A stretch of 23,098 nucleotides of DNA, taken from assembly GCA_001430745.1 (NCBI GenBank), contig KQ481983.1:2671891-2694988 (forward strand), written 5' to 3'. Positions 11,101 through 20,349 of the stretch are shown here, in pieces. The position numbers and the translations under genes were made by a program. Within the stretch, counting starts at the first letter, position 1. Every line of letters begins with the position of its first letter. Under the pieces are notes generated by a model. It was not told the DNA's origin. It did not search any database and worked only from the letters and a program-made list of their open reading frames with translations. Source of the stretch: Auxenochlorella pyrenoidosa. Taxonomy: Eukaryota; Chlorophyta; Trebouxiophyceae; Chlorellales; Chlorellaceae.

Positions 11101-11340
11101 TCGTGGCAGACATGAAGCACGCTGTTGGGGCCGTGTTCGAAGGCATCGACTACAGCAAGACCAACGCGGAGAAGCACCAGATCCGCAGCGCTCAGAAGGT
11201 GGGGTCCAATGTGCTGCTCCCGAGTCTGCCAGCATGTATGGCCAGGTGCAAGCGCAGGGCCCGGGAAGTGGCAGCTCGCTGATGCTGCCTTGCATCTCGG
11301 CCCTCCCCCCCAACAGATGACCATCCTGAAGAAGTCCTGA
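5181..11340 (+). CDS. PHOX: Secreted PhoX-type (DUF839) alkaline phosphatase
   Basis: Twenty-five exons: 5181-5279, 5388-5489, 5596-5658, 5874-6002, 6203-6229, 6387-6443, 6642-6674, 6933-7025, 7271-7302, 7514-7615, 7791-7817, 7989-8146, 8276-8338, 8600-8682, 8834-8913, 9075-9137, 9328-9372, 9556-9625, 9771-9837, 10051-10194, 10316-10356, 10552-10630, 10815-10892, 11110-11198, 11317-11340. They total 1848 nt (615 aa) and every phase closes. Residues 1 to about 21 are a signal peptide (MARSFAIAAALVALLAVGTTA). PhoX-like landmarks are PCAGSRTPW with Cys145, then Glu159-Glu160; PYRYGHIVE (213-221); ATDDGTNVGFFRFV (257-270); YLGATVEFSKWEGITWDP (about 373-391); and SNPDNVAF followed by LIAEDT (477-497). 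Family knowledge: PhoX enzymes are secreted Ca/Fe-dependent phosphomonoesterases, and an active-site Cys binds iron. All introns are GT-AG except intron 16, which uses a GC donor. Exact metal ligands need a structural alignment. Confidence 0.92.
9138..9327 (+). other. GC-AG intron 16 of the PhoX gene
   Basis: Exon 16 ends ATC CG, followed by GCAAGT, and exon 17 starts after TGCAG. Using GC keeps phase and gives SSIRQGMEDN, continuing the conserved region. GCAAGT is the strong form of the minor GC-AG donor consensus. No nearby GT donor gives the same frame. Confidence 0.8.
10527..10551 (+). repeat. C-homopolymer polypyrimidine tract before PhoX exon 22
   Basis: An almost pure run of C, broken by one T, leads directly into the CAG acceptor at 10549-10551. 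It serves as the polypyrimidine tract and is likely to be length-variable and prone to sequencing error, but it is intronic. Confidence 0.7.
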
Positions 11341-12126
11341 GCCTCATGCGGATGCCAACTGGCGCTGTGCCCGGCTGGCGCTTTGAGCATTTCGAGCGGC
11401 AGCCGGAGACACAGCGCCACCTCGTCGCCCTGCACGGCAGCCTCGAGCTGTCAGTTCAAACTAAAATAAAACTTTCCTCCATTCAAACCATCCTCTTTTT
11501 CACATCTCCTTGATTTATTCAGCTTTTTTGTTTCCTGGAACCTGGGTTCCCCCTGACTTTTGGTCGCCCACATGGTGCGGCACACTCAGTGACTCGCTCA
11601 TAAGGGAACGCCTGCAGGCTGTGTGCCTTGCTCTTCACACCTCTGTAAGCTGTCCCCATATCATCCTGAGCCTGGCAAAGTTGCTGTGAGTGTCTGCGGT
11701 CTCTCGGGCCATGGAGGTGAGGCTCATGGTGCACACGAACAATCAACTGCCACATCCTGCACAGCCGTATGCTTGGGGACGCTGTTTGCCCAGCTGTCGG
11801 CCCGTCAGCACTCTTCAGTTATGGACAGCTTGAAAAGAAGTAGACTAGCATGTTTGAAAGAGGTGGGCTACACATGCAATCCCCCAAGAATGCAAACTTG
11901 GCTGCATTGCGCAGCTGGCATGGCTGCCAGGTCGCCGCGGCGGAACCAGAGCGCACTGCAAACAAGGGCTATACAGCCGCATTCAATTGCACTTCCGCAC
12001 CTACGCTTTCAAATTTCACACTGCATTGGCCTAGCGGTGGCCGCATGTCGCGGTGCACATGTCGCCCAGCGACGTGAGGCCGCCACCGAGCAGCGATATT
12101 TGTGAAGCTCGCAATAAAGTGCCGCC
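11341..12126. other. Intergenic: PhoX 3' UTR and XPG promoter
   Basis: This 786-base gap separates two plus-strand genes. It begins with the PhoX 3' UTR, including an AT-rich patch near 11450-11530 (an AATAAA lies near 11465) and a TGTAA at 11644-11648. The rest should contain the XPG promoter and 5' UTR. A 160-codon open frame at 11623-12105 has no recognisable domain and I do not call it a gene. Confidence 0.65.
11644..11648 (+). terminator. TGTAA poly(A)-type signal, probable PhoX 3' end
   Basis: TGTAA is the usual near-upstream polyadenylation element of green algae. This copy is about 300 bases after the PhoX stop codon on the same strand. An AATAAA near 11465 is an alternative. Confidence 0.5.
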
Positions 12127-13333
12127 ATGGGAGTTACCGGGCTCTGGCAGCTGCTAGAGCCCGTGGGCCGGCGGATCAGTATCGAGGCGCTGCAAAACAA
12201 GCGGCTGGCAGTGGGTGAGAGCTTCCTGAAGGCGGAGCGCGCTGATCGGTGGCTTTTGAGAACGCGCTTGAACGGAACAAGGCGTCCTGCCACCTCCCGC
12301 CGCAGCCGCCAGGCGCCACCGCTGTTGTGGGTCCGGAGGCACTGGACTTGCTGCCCTTTTTTGGCTCTGCAGATGCATCCATGTGGCTCTTTCAGTTTGT
12401 GCGCGCGATGCGGGATGACCGTGGCGAGATGGTCCGCAATGCCCACGTCATCGGCTTCTTCCGCCGCATCTGCAAGCGCGTCTACCGCTGCCGCTGCCCA
12501 TATGCTTGCTTGCCCACCCAGCTTCGGCTGCTTGCCGTGCACATCTCCACTCGTATCAGCGGTGGCCTCCTTGGTTCTTCTGCTGCATGTCTTTTCATGT
12601 GTTGATCGCAAGTTCAGGGCCATGTCCCCCCTCCCCTGCAGGCTGCTGTTCCACCGCATACGCCCCGTCTTTGTCTTTGACGGCTCCACCCCCACCCTCA
12701 AGCAGCAGACCGTGGCGGCCCGCCGCAGGTGGGGCTTCCGCCCACATGGTTTCAGCCGATTCGAACCTGCACAGCCGCTTGAATCCAGCTGCGTGAGCGG
12801 CATGTCAGTCATGCCCTCCCTCTGCCCCTGCTGAGAGGCGGCATCTGCGCACGCCACGTGCCCCTGCAGGCGGCGCGAGCAGCAGAGCGCGCGGGTCAAC
12901 CGGCTGGCGGAGAGGCTGCTGCTGAACCAGCTGAAGCAGTCAGTGCTGGGCAAGGTGTCGGAGGCGCAGCTGCGCAGGGCTGCTGCTGGGCAGGGCCGAG
13001 GCCGCGGGCGCGGTGCGCGAGGCGGTGGGCGAGGCGGGGGCCGTGCTGCCCAGGCCGCTGCAGAGCAGGCCAGGGGGGCGCAGCAGGATCCAGAGATGGA
13101 GGGCGGGGCCGACGGCGGCGGTGCAGCAGCGGCTGCTGCTGCGGCAACAGCAGCAGGGGAGGCGCCTGCCAGGGCGAGTGTGCGAGCAACTGCTGCTGCA
13201 CCAAGCGCGCGCCAGCTGGTGCGGGGGCAGCCTGTGACCTCTGCTCCCGTACCTGCGGCATCGCCTGCAGCGGCAGCAGCAGACTTTGCAGCAGCAGGGG
13301 GCTGGGATCATGGAGAGGTTCCCAGCACCAGTG

Positions 13334-13367
<34 letters not shown>

Positions 13368-16300
13368 CAGCACCACAGCAGACGAGCTGCTAGCAGCTCA
13401 GCTGGCAGCAGAGCAGTGGGACGATGAGGAGGAGGCTGCAGCAGTGGCAGCAGTGGCAGCGGCGGTGGCCGCAGAAGATGCCAACGGGCAGCAGGTGCAG
13501 CTTCCATCCGTCTTTTCCACTCTCAGTGAGCAGCGGCAACAGGAGCGCACGCAGCGGCGGGCCGAGCGGGCTGGCGGCGAGGGCGGCGGCGGAGAGGAGA
13601 GCTCGGGGGAGGAGGACGAGCTGGAGATTGTGCTGCCAGAGGTGGGCGCTGTGCCGGCGGTTCCAGGGAGCAGGCCAGCATCCGGGGGTGCAGCCGTCGA
13701 GGGGGAGGGTGCATCCAGGGCTTGTTTCCAGGGGTCAACCCCGGCGCGGTATCCGGCCTGGCCGGCGCAGGCACCTGCAAGAGCTTCCCAGCAAGCACCC
13801 AGCATGCCCATCGCCTTGGCGTGCGCCCAGCCGAGCTGTGCTGCACGCCTGCCGCGCCTGCACCACGCCACCGCGGCGACTAACCTGCCTGCTGCCGCCC
13901 TCCTCTGCAGGACGGCCAGCTGGACCCGGTGGTCATGTCCACGCTGCCGCCCTCGGTGGCGCTGGATCTGATGATGAAGGTGCGGGAGCGCAGGCAGGCG
14001 GAGAACCGGCAGGAGTTTGAGGCGCGGCGCGCCGCACCCGCCGCCTTCTCCTCCTTCCAGATGCAGACGTACCTGGCGGGCACGCGCTTCAGGTGGCGGG
14101 GGGAGGGGGAGCCGGGGTGCTGCAGCCGGGGGCACGCGTGCACGCGCTTCAGGCGGGGTGCGCAGGCTGCGCGGCGATGTTTGCGCACGCCATGCTGGGA
14201 TGCGCGTCACTTCTGCGTACGTGTGCTGTGCTGTGCATGCAGGCAGCAGGTGTCGGATGTCAAGGACGCCATGAACGCGTCAGCGGCCGGGGGCTCGGCG
14301 GCGCGGCGCATCGCTGGCGAGGCTGGCCGCGAGTACGTGCTGCACAAAGACCCGCAGCTGCTGCAGAAGGAGGCTGGCGACAGCGCCGCCGCAGCTGCAG
14401 CGGCAGCTGCGTCGCAGGACGCGGCAGCCGCTGGCGCGGGCACCCCGGCGCGCATCCAGCCCGCGCCTGCAGCGCCACCAGCTGGTGCTCCGATCGTGGA
14501 GCCTGCAGCCCCAGCAGCTGCACCCGCCGCAGCACCTGCACCGCTGTTGCCTGGGCTGTCTGGCAACGCGCTGGACATCTGCTTTGATGTGGAGGTTGAG
14601 GAGGGGGAGAGCGATGGAGGTGAGGACCCTTCAACCGCTGGTGCTGGCAAGGACCCAGCCGTCAGTGCGGTCCTCCTCTCGCACAGGGCTGCCCCGATGT
14701 GCTGGCAGCTGCAGTGGTCCAAGTGCTATGCTGCCCATGTTGTCGCAGACATGGGCTGGGAGGATGTGGAGCACGCGTCCCCCAGCGATGCGCATCAACA
14801 GCAGCAAGGTGCGGCCGCGCAGCACTGGCGGCAGCGCGCGGCGCAGCGCCAAAAGTACTGGAGCCTGAGCCACGGCTTCCAGATGGGGCGCAAGCTGGCG
14901 GCGTGGGGGGAGGGGGAGCCGGCGGAGGGCCCAGAGCCAGAAGCCGAGGCAGAGGAGCAGGCCTGCGCGGCAGCCGACGGCGAGGGCGGAGCCACTCCTG
15001 CTGTCCGCAAGGGGCTCATTGGTGAGGGCTTGACGTGCAAAATACATCCAGAGGATTGCGCCTATGCGTTGGTGATGTGAACAGGCCGCCGGTCTGGCTG
15101 CTGCGGCACATGAGGGTTGCTCCAGCCACTGCTACGTGATGGCAGCGCCATCCCAGCCTTCATCCTGATGCATCAGCTGCATGCCCAACAGACTTGTTTC
15201 CTCTCTGTCCTGCAGGCCGCAGCCCGCCCAGCCGCTCGCCCGTGAAGCCCGCCCCGGAGGATGAGGACGGCCAGCTGCAGGAAGCGATCCGCCGCAGCCT
15301 GGAAGACTTCACGCCTGGCAAGGGCAGCGACGCTGCAGACGGCAGCAGGCGGCGCCTCAGCCTGAGCGGCGGCGAAGAGTGCAGTCCCCAAGCAGCGGCG
15401 CCCACGCTTGCGGCAGCTGCAGCGCGGATGCTGGAGCAGAAGCAGCGGCTGCTGCAGCGTGCTCACCCTCAGCAGGCACAGCACCACCCAGGTGGAGCCA
15501 AGGTGGTCGACCTCACAGGAGCTGACGAGGCAGCAGCTGAGGGCAGCGGCAGCGAAGCTGAGCTTCTGTTAGAGGAGGCGGCAGCGGCAGCTGCAGGCCC
15601 TGATGCTGCGGCAGGATCACAGCAGACGCAGCAGCTGCTGGCCACCATCAATGAGCAGTCGGCCCAGCGCTTGGAAGAATGGCTCGGCGGTGGTAGCACC
15701 CGCAGCGGGGCTGCCTTTCCAGCAGCCGCGATGATGCAGAACACAGCTCAGCCTGACCACGGCCGTCCAGCCGCGCCTGCAGCAGCCGCAGACTCCGACG
15801 CAGCAGCTGAGGATGACGAAGACAGCATGGTATGGGAGGATGCAGAGCCAGCCCCGCCGGCTGCCACTGCCCGGGATAGCCGACAGGAAGCGCTAGCTGG
15901 GCGCAGTCAGGGCACAGCAGCAGAGGTACCAGCAGCAGAGGCACCAGCAGGGCCAGCAGCAGCAGTGGGGATGGCGCAGGGCACGGCCTCTGGTGGTGAG
16001 GGCGACGAGGAGATGGACTGGGAGGATGCCGATGCAGTAGCAGGCGCAGCAGCCACGCCAGTGCAAAGCCAGCGCTTGCAGGCTGGGGTTCAACAGCAGC
16101 AGCAGCAGCAGCAGCAGCATGCGGAGCAAAAACCGCTGTCCCTGCAGGCACAGGCACAGGTGCAGGCGCAGCAGCAGGAGCAGGAGCAGCAGGAAGAGCA
16201 AACTCGCGGCGCTGCGACGGCAGCAGGCACCACGCTGGAGCGGGCAACAGCGCAGCTTGCTCCGCGGCTGGCACCTGCATTACCTGCGGACGAGCGGTCT

Positions 16301-16635
16301 CAGCAGCAAACGCCCGGGAAGATGCAGGCGGTGCAGCCAGCAGCACTTGCATCAGGCACATCGAGAGAGCGGCAGGCAGCTGCAGCAGCACCGGCGCCAC
16401 TGTCGGCACCTCCAGCTCTGTCGGCATTTGCATCCCCTGCTGCTGCACGCCCCGGTCCCCCTCAGCATGCGGCGGCGGCGGGGGCACAGGCAGCACAGCA
16501 TGCCCAATCCCAGCCAGCAGCAGTGGCGCCACCCGCAGAGGTGGGCGGCCCGCTGGGCGGCTTCACAGCTGCTGAGCTGGAGGAGCTGGCCCTGCTGGAT
16601 GAGGAGGGGGAGGAGGCCTGGGGGGAGCCTCGCCT

Positions 16636-16686
<51 letters not shown>

Positions 16687-19600
16687 CCAACAGCAGGGGC
16701 CGCAGCAGCCCGAGGCGCAGGCTGAGGAGGGGCCGGAGCCGCTGGACGTTGAGTCGCAGCTAGAGGCGCTGCAGGCGGAGGAGCGCGCGATGAAGGCGGC
16801 GCAGCGCAAGGGTCAGGGCCAGTCGGACCAGCCCACCCAGGACATGTACCAGGACTGCATGGAGCTGCTGCAGGTGCGGGGGGTGGGTTGGTGATGTGGG
16901 GGGTTCCTGTGCTGACCGTGGACTGTGAGAGGAGCAGAAGGAGAAGGGGGGCCTCGCTACAGTGTGACCAGCACTGCTGCCGGGAAGCAGCAGTGATGGG
17001 CTCCTCAGCCGCGGCACAGGCTTGCTCATGGCGGGGGTGCGTGGTGCCTGGTTGGGGGAGCAGGTGCAGACTCCACACCTGCCGTCACCTCACAACACGC
17101 ATGTCCCAGATCGCCCACTCCCCCACGCCCGTTCCCTTCCCACCCCCCCTCCGCCAGATGTTTGGCCTGCCCTACATCATCGCGCCCCAGGAGGCGGAGG
17201 CCCAGTGCGCCTGGCTGGACCGGCAGGGCCTGGTGGACGGCGTGGTGACCGACGACAATGATGTCTTCCTCTTTGGGGCGAGCCGCGTGTACAGGTGCGG
17301 GTGCAGAGGCGCCTGCCACAACGGGGAGATGAGGCGGGTCGCGAGTGGCGGCGCATGCGTCCCCTTCGCGGCTGCCGTTGCGTTGGTGACCCAGCAGGCC
17401 AGGGGCGACGGCGGTGCCAGATTGCCTGGCGCTGTGTTTGTTTGAGCAGACGGCGCTCCTGTGGGCCTGCCCTGGCGATGCATGGGTACGAGCCCGACAG
17501 CGCATGCAGGCTTTCACAGCTGCTGGCCATCCCAGGCGGTGAGCACCCCCCTTCCCTATCGCCTGCCCTCCCACTGTCACAGGCACATCTTTGAGAGCAA
17601 GAAGTACGTGGAGGAGTACCGCAGCGAGGATGTGCAGAGCGAGCTGGGGGTGGGGCGTGCCGAGCTGGCGCGGCTGGCGCAGCTGCTGGGCGGGGACTAC
17701 TGCGAGGGGGTGGCAGGTGCGCTCCCCGCCCTGGCAGTCAACTTCGGGCGATAGTTGTTGCACAACGATTCGTGCCTGCTCATGCTGCCGTCGCGTGGGT
17801 GCATGCGCCTGGCCCACGCTGCCAATATGCTTCGGCCTGGACAGCAGTCACTCCACAGGGGGTGGTGGGCACTCTCGGCATGCTACGCAGAGGGTGCAGG
17901 CATATTGCAATGCTGTCCTTTGACACATGCGCAGGGTGTGCACGCTCTGCCATGCCTTCCCCTGTGCGTGCCGGCCTGGCATCAGCTCCCCTGCTCCAAG
18001 CCGCGTGCAAGCACCATTCCACCCTGCCCGCTCCCCCACCCCTGCAGGCGTGGGCATCGTGAATGCCATGGAGATTGTGCACGCCTTCCCGGGCCCAGAC
18101 GGCCTGCAGCGCTTCCGTGAGTGGCTGGATGCCCCCGACGAGGAGCTGGTGGAGCTGGCAAAGGGCAGGCCCGGCTCGGCGGGCAAGCCCGGGCGCGGCG
18201 GTAGGAAGCAGCGGCAGCGGCAGGGCGGCGGCGAGGGGGCCACGGACGGAGAGGGGGAGGAGGAGGCCGAGGACGTGGGCGGGGGCCACGCCGGGCAGGC
18301 GGGCGCAGCGGGCACGGCAGAGGCAGACCTGCCAGAGCACCTGCGAGAGGCCGACCCCGAGGCGGCGGCTGCAGCGGCACGCCTGGCAGTGTTCAAGCGC
18401 ACGCACCGCGGCGTGCGGCGCAGCTGGGACCCGCCCGCCTCCTTCCCCTCTGCGGCGGTGGACCAGGCGTATGCCGAGCCAAAGGTGGACAGCTCCAAGG
18501 AGAAGTGAGTGCATGGGCGGGGAGCCAGCAAGAATCCAACTCAATGGCTGGCAGTGCTGCAGTGCAGCCCCAGATGTCTGAAAATGTCGCCCCCCCCTTG
18601 TTGCAAACCTTGCTGCCCCACCTCTCTGGCTCAGGTTCACCTTTGGCCGCCCCGATGTGGAGCTGCTGCGCCAGTTCTGCCAGAGCCGGCTGGGCTGGAC
18701 GCGCCAGCAGGCCGACGACCTCCTGCTGCCGGTGGCAAAGGCGTACGACCAGCGCCAGGTGGGCTGGCAGCCTAGCGATGGGCGGCACTGGGGAGGGAGA
18801 GGCTGCAGTGGGCGATAGAGCGATGCATCCAGGAGCAGGCTGTCATGCAGGCAGCGTGTGCCAGATGCGACCGCGCTGCGCAGGCACTCCTCCCTGCTCA
18901 CACATTTCCTTTGCGCCCTGCTGCCGTGTTCCTCCTGCGCCCGCAGAGCCAGCTCACCATCGACTCCTTCCTCACCAAGCGGGAGCGCTTTGCCAAGATC
19001 CGCTCAAAGCGCCTGCAAAAGGTGGGGCTGGGGAGAACCATGTGCAGGGCGGGACAGCTGGACCAGGCATGCCAGGAGGCATGCCCCCTGGTCGCGCCTT
19101 TGGCCCGACTGCGTGGCGCATGGACAGAGGCCCACAGAGGCGAAAGTTGGCCGTCTTTCCCAGCGTCCCGTGCACGCACCTGGCTGTGTCGCAGGCGGTG
19201 ACGGGGGTGGCGGGCGGCGATCGCGAAGAGCTGATGCTCAGAGAGGGCGAGCAGACCAAGGCCCCAGCTGCTGGCAGCAGCAAGGGCAGGAAGCGCAAGG
19301 CAGCCACTGCAGCCGCCGACGCTGCAGGTGGCCACCAGGAGGGTGCTGGTGAGGGCGGCGATGCCCAGCAACAGCAGCAAGAGTCCCATGATGGCGGCGT
19401 GCGTTCAAGCTCGGGGAAGCGGCAGCGCGGGCAAACGGCAGGCGGCAGGGGCCGAGCCGGGCGCGACAGCAAGGGTGGCCGCGGCAGGGGCAGGGGCCGA
19501 CAGCAAGGCTTCGACAAGTCGGGTTCTGACGACACCGTCGTCGAGGATTGCGGCGCTGCCTCGGGCCTGCCTGCTGCTGCCCAGCAAGGGCCAGGAAATC

Positions 19601-19755
19601 GTCTCGACCAGAAGCGGCAGCAGCAGCAGCAGCAACAGCAGGAGTCACTAGACCAGGGAAATGCTGCCAGCCGAGGTCCTGAGCACCCGGCCAGGCGGCA
19701 GCCCAGCCGGGGAAGGCGAGCCGTGGTTGTGCTCCCACTACCGGAAGATGCCTAG
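12127..19755 (+). CDS. XPG: XPG/ERCC5/Rad2 (UVH3) DNA repair endonuclease
   Basis: Fourteen exons: 12127-12214, 12373-12475, 12642-12728, 12870-13641, 13911-14092, 14243-14619, 14749-15021, 15216-16873, 17158-17294, 17583-17716, 18048-18504, 18635-18758, 18947-19021, 19195-19755. They total 5028 nt (1675 aa); phases all close. The start has a strong GCCGCCATGG context. N-nuclease region: [16 protein letters not shown] with Asp30, and FVFDG with Asp77, the same numbers as human XPG. I-region: [10 protein letters not shown] with Glu1192 and Glu1194, then VTDDND (1210-1215) and LLGGDYCEG with the helix-hairpin VGIVNAMEI. Conserved spacer helices occur at about 351-411 and 432-442. Also visible are a UIM at 642-657, a PIP box QLTIDSFL at 1466-1473, an NLS-like RKRK at 1521-1524 and a C-terminal RG-rich tail. 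Family role: 3' incision in nucleotide-excision repair, with TFIIH. At 1675 aa it exceeds human XPG (1186) because of Ala/Gln-rich spacer expansion. Intron 2 has a GC donor. Confidence 0.96.
12476..12641 (+). other. Probable GC-AG intron 2 of XPG
   Basis: Exon 2 ends TGC AA, followed by GCGCGT, and exon 3 starts after CTGCAG with G CTG CTG TTC. This yields [19 protein letters not shown], matching the XPG N-domain without gaps. The nearest GT (12480) puts exon 3 in the wrong frame. Confidence 0.7.
13333..13368 (+). repeat. CAG-type tract read in the GCA (Ala) frame, XPG exon 4
   Basis: A run of seven GCA codons, one ACA, three GCA and a GCC gives a poly-Ala stretch at residues 248-259. The DNA is the same CAG-class microsatellite that encodes Gln elsewhere in the same gene. 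Confidence 0.85.
14081..14154 (+). repeat. Duplicated exon-end/donor sequence in XPG intron 5
   Basis: CACGCGCTTCAGG occurs at 14081-14093, spanning the exon 5 donor AG|GTGGCG, and again at 14141-14153, followed by CGGG. The offset is exactly 60 nt and the interval is open in frame. Splicing at the second copy (AG|GCGGGG, a GC donor) would insert 20 residues. Confidence 0.6.
16091..16117 (+). repeat. Poly-Gln tract in XPG spacer (CAA plus eight CAG)
   Basis: One CAA and eight CAG codons encode Q920-Q928, followed by His929. It lies in exon 8, within a Gln/Ala-rich spacer. Confidence 0.9.
16637..16684 (+). repeat. (CAG)16 uninterrupted tract in XPG spacer
   Basis: Sixteen consecutive pure CAG codons encode Q1102-Q1117, then Tyr1118 and more Gln-rich sequence. 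It lies about 65 residues before the I-region. Pure tracts of this length usually vary in length between strains. Confidence 0.95.
19616..19640 (+). repeat. C-terminal CAG tract of XPG
   Basis: A short CAG run with one CAA encodes eight Gln residues (about 1631-1638) near the C-terminus, between RG-rich and basic segments. Confidence 0.8.
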
Positions 19756-20349
19756 GCAGGATTGCCAGCCTAGCACGTTGTGCATTTATAATGTATGATG
19801 CACAGTGAAAGACACAAGCGAGACGGGGGAAAACATATTGTGTGCTTCTTGTCATGCACACCAGCGTTCTCGAGTTGCGCATGCTGCGACGCGGCCACAC
19901 TTGGAACAGACGGGGATTAAAAGATGTTCAAGAGCATGGTCTGATCTTGACAGATCCGTGCAGCAAGTGGGACGACTAGTGGCCCCATCTACAAGTGCAC
20001 GTGCTAACGGCAGCGCAAATATGCCCTCTTGGCGGCACCGCTGCAGCGCGCTGGGCGGAGCCCCGGCCTGTTCAGTAGGCGGCGGCACCCGGCCCACTTT
20101 AATGCTCTGCCACTGTTCCTAGATCTCAATCGACAACAAGACTCCTGCCGCAAGCAGTTCGCTGCGCAGCAACAAACCCTGCGATGGATCACCGCGGCAG
20201 GCTCTGAGAGGAGTGAGGCCGCTCCCGATCAAATCGCTGGTGAGATCGCAAGGCACGGAATCCTGCAGGCTTGTGAGCGCTGAACCCGGCGCTTGCTTTC
20301 TCTAAGCGCGCTGCTGAAGTTCTCCGTCAATTCCTTGAATCTCTGCGAA
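19756..20349. other. Intergenic: XPG 3' UTR and downstream gene promoter
   Basis: About 600 bases between two plus-strand genes. The first 60 bases are relatively AT-rich (TTTATAATGTATGATG) and may hold the XPG polyadenylation site, although there is no exact TGTAA. I found no RNA gene or mobile element. Confidence 0.55.

Noticed and set aside
11623..12105. 160-codon plus-strand open frame between PhoX and XPG
   Set aside because: It has no recognisable motif, lies where the PhoX 3' UTR and XPG promoter are expected, and its composition is unlike the neighbouring exons.
12112..12117. AATAAA just before the XPG start codon
   Set aside because: It lies in the XPG 5' UTR, immediately before the start codon, so it is unlikely to be a functional poly(A) signal.
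15648..16532. 294-codon minus-strand Pro/Leu/Ala-rich open frame
   Set aside because: It is the complement of the Gln/Ala-rich XPG spacer exon and arises from CAG/GCA repeats.
17780..18901. 373-codon minus-strand open frame
   Set aside because: It is a shadow of XPG exons 11-12 and their introns; the plus strand shows clear XPG homology here.
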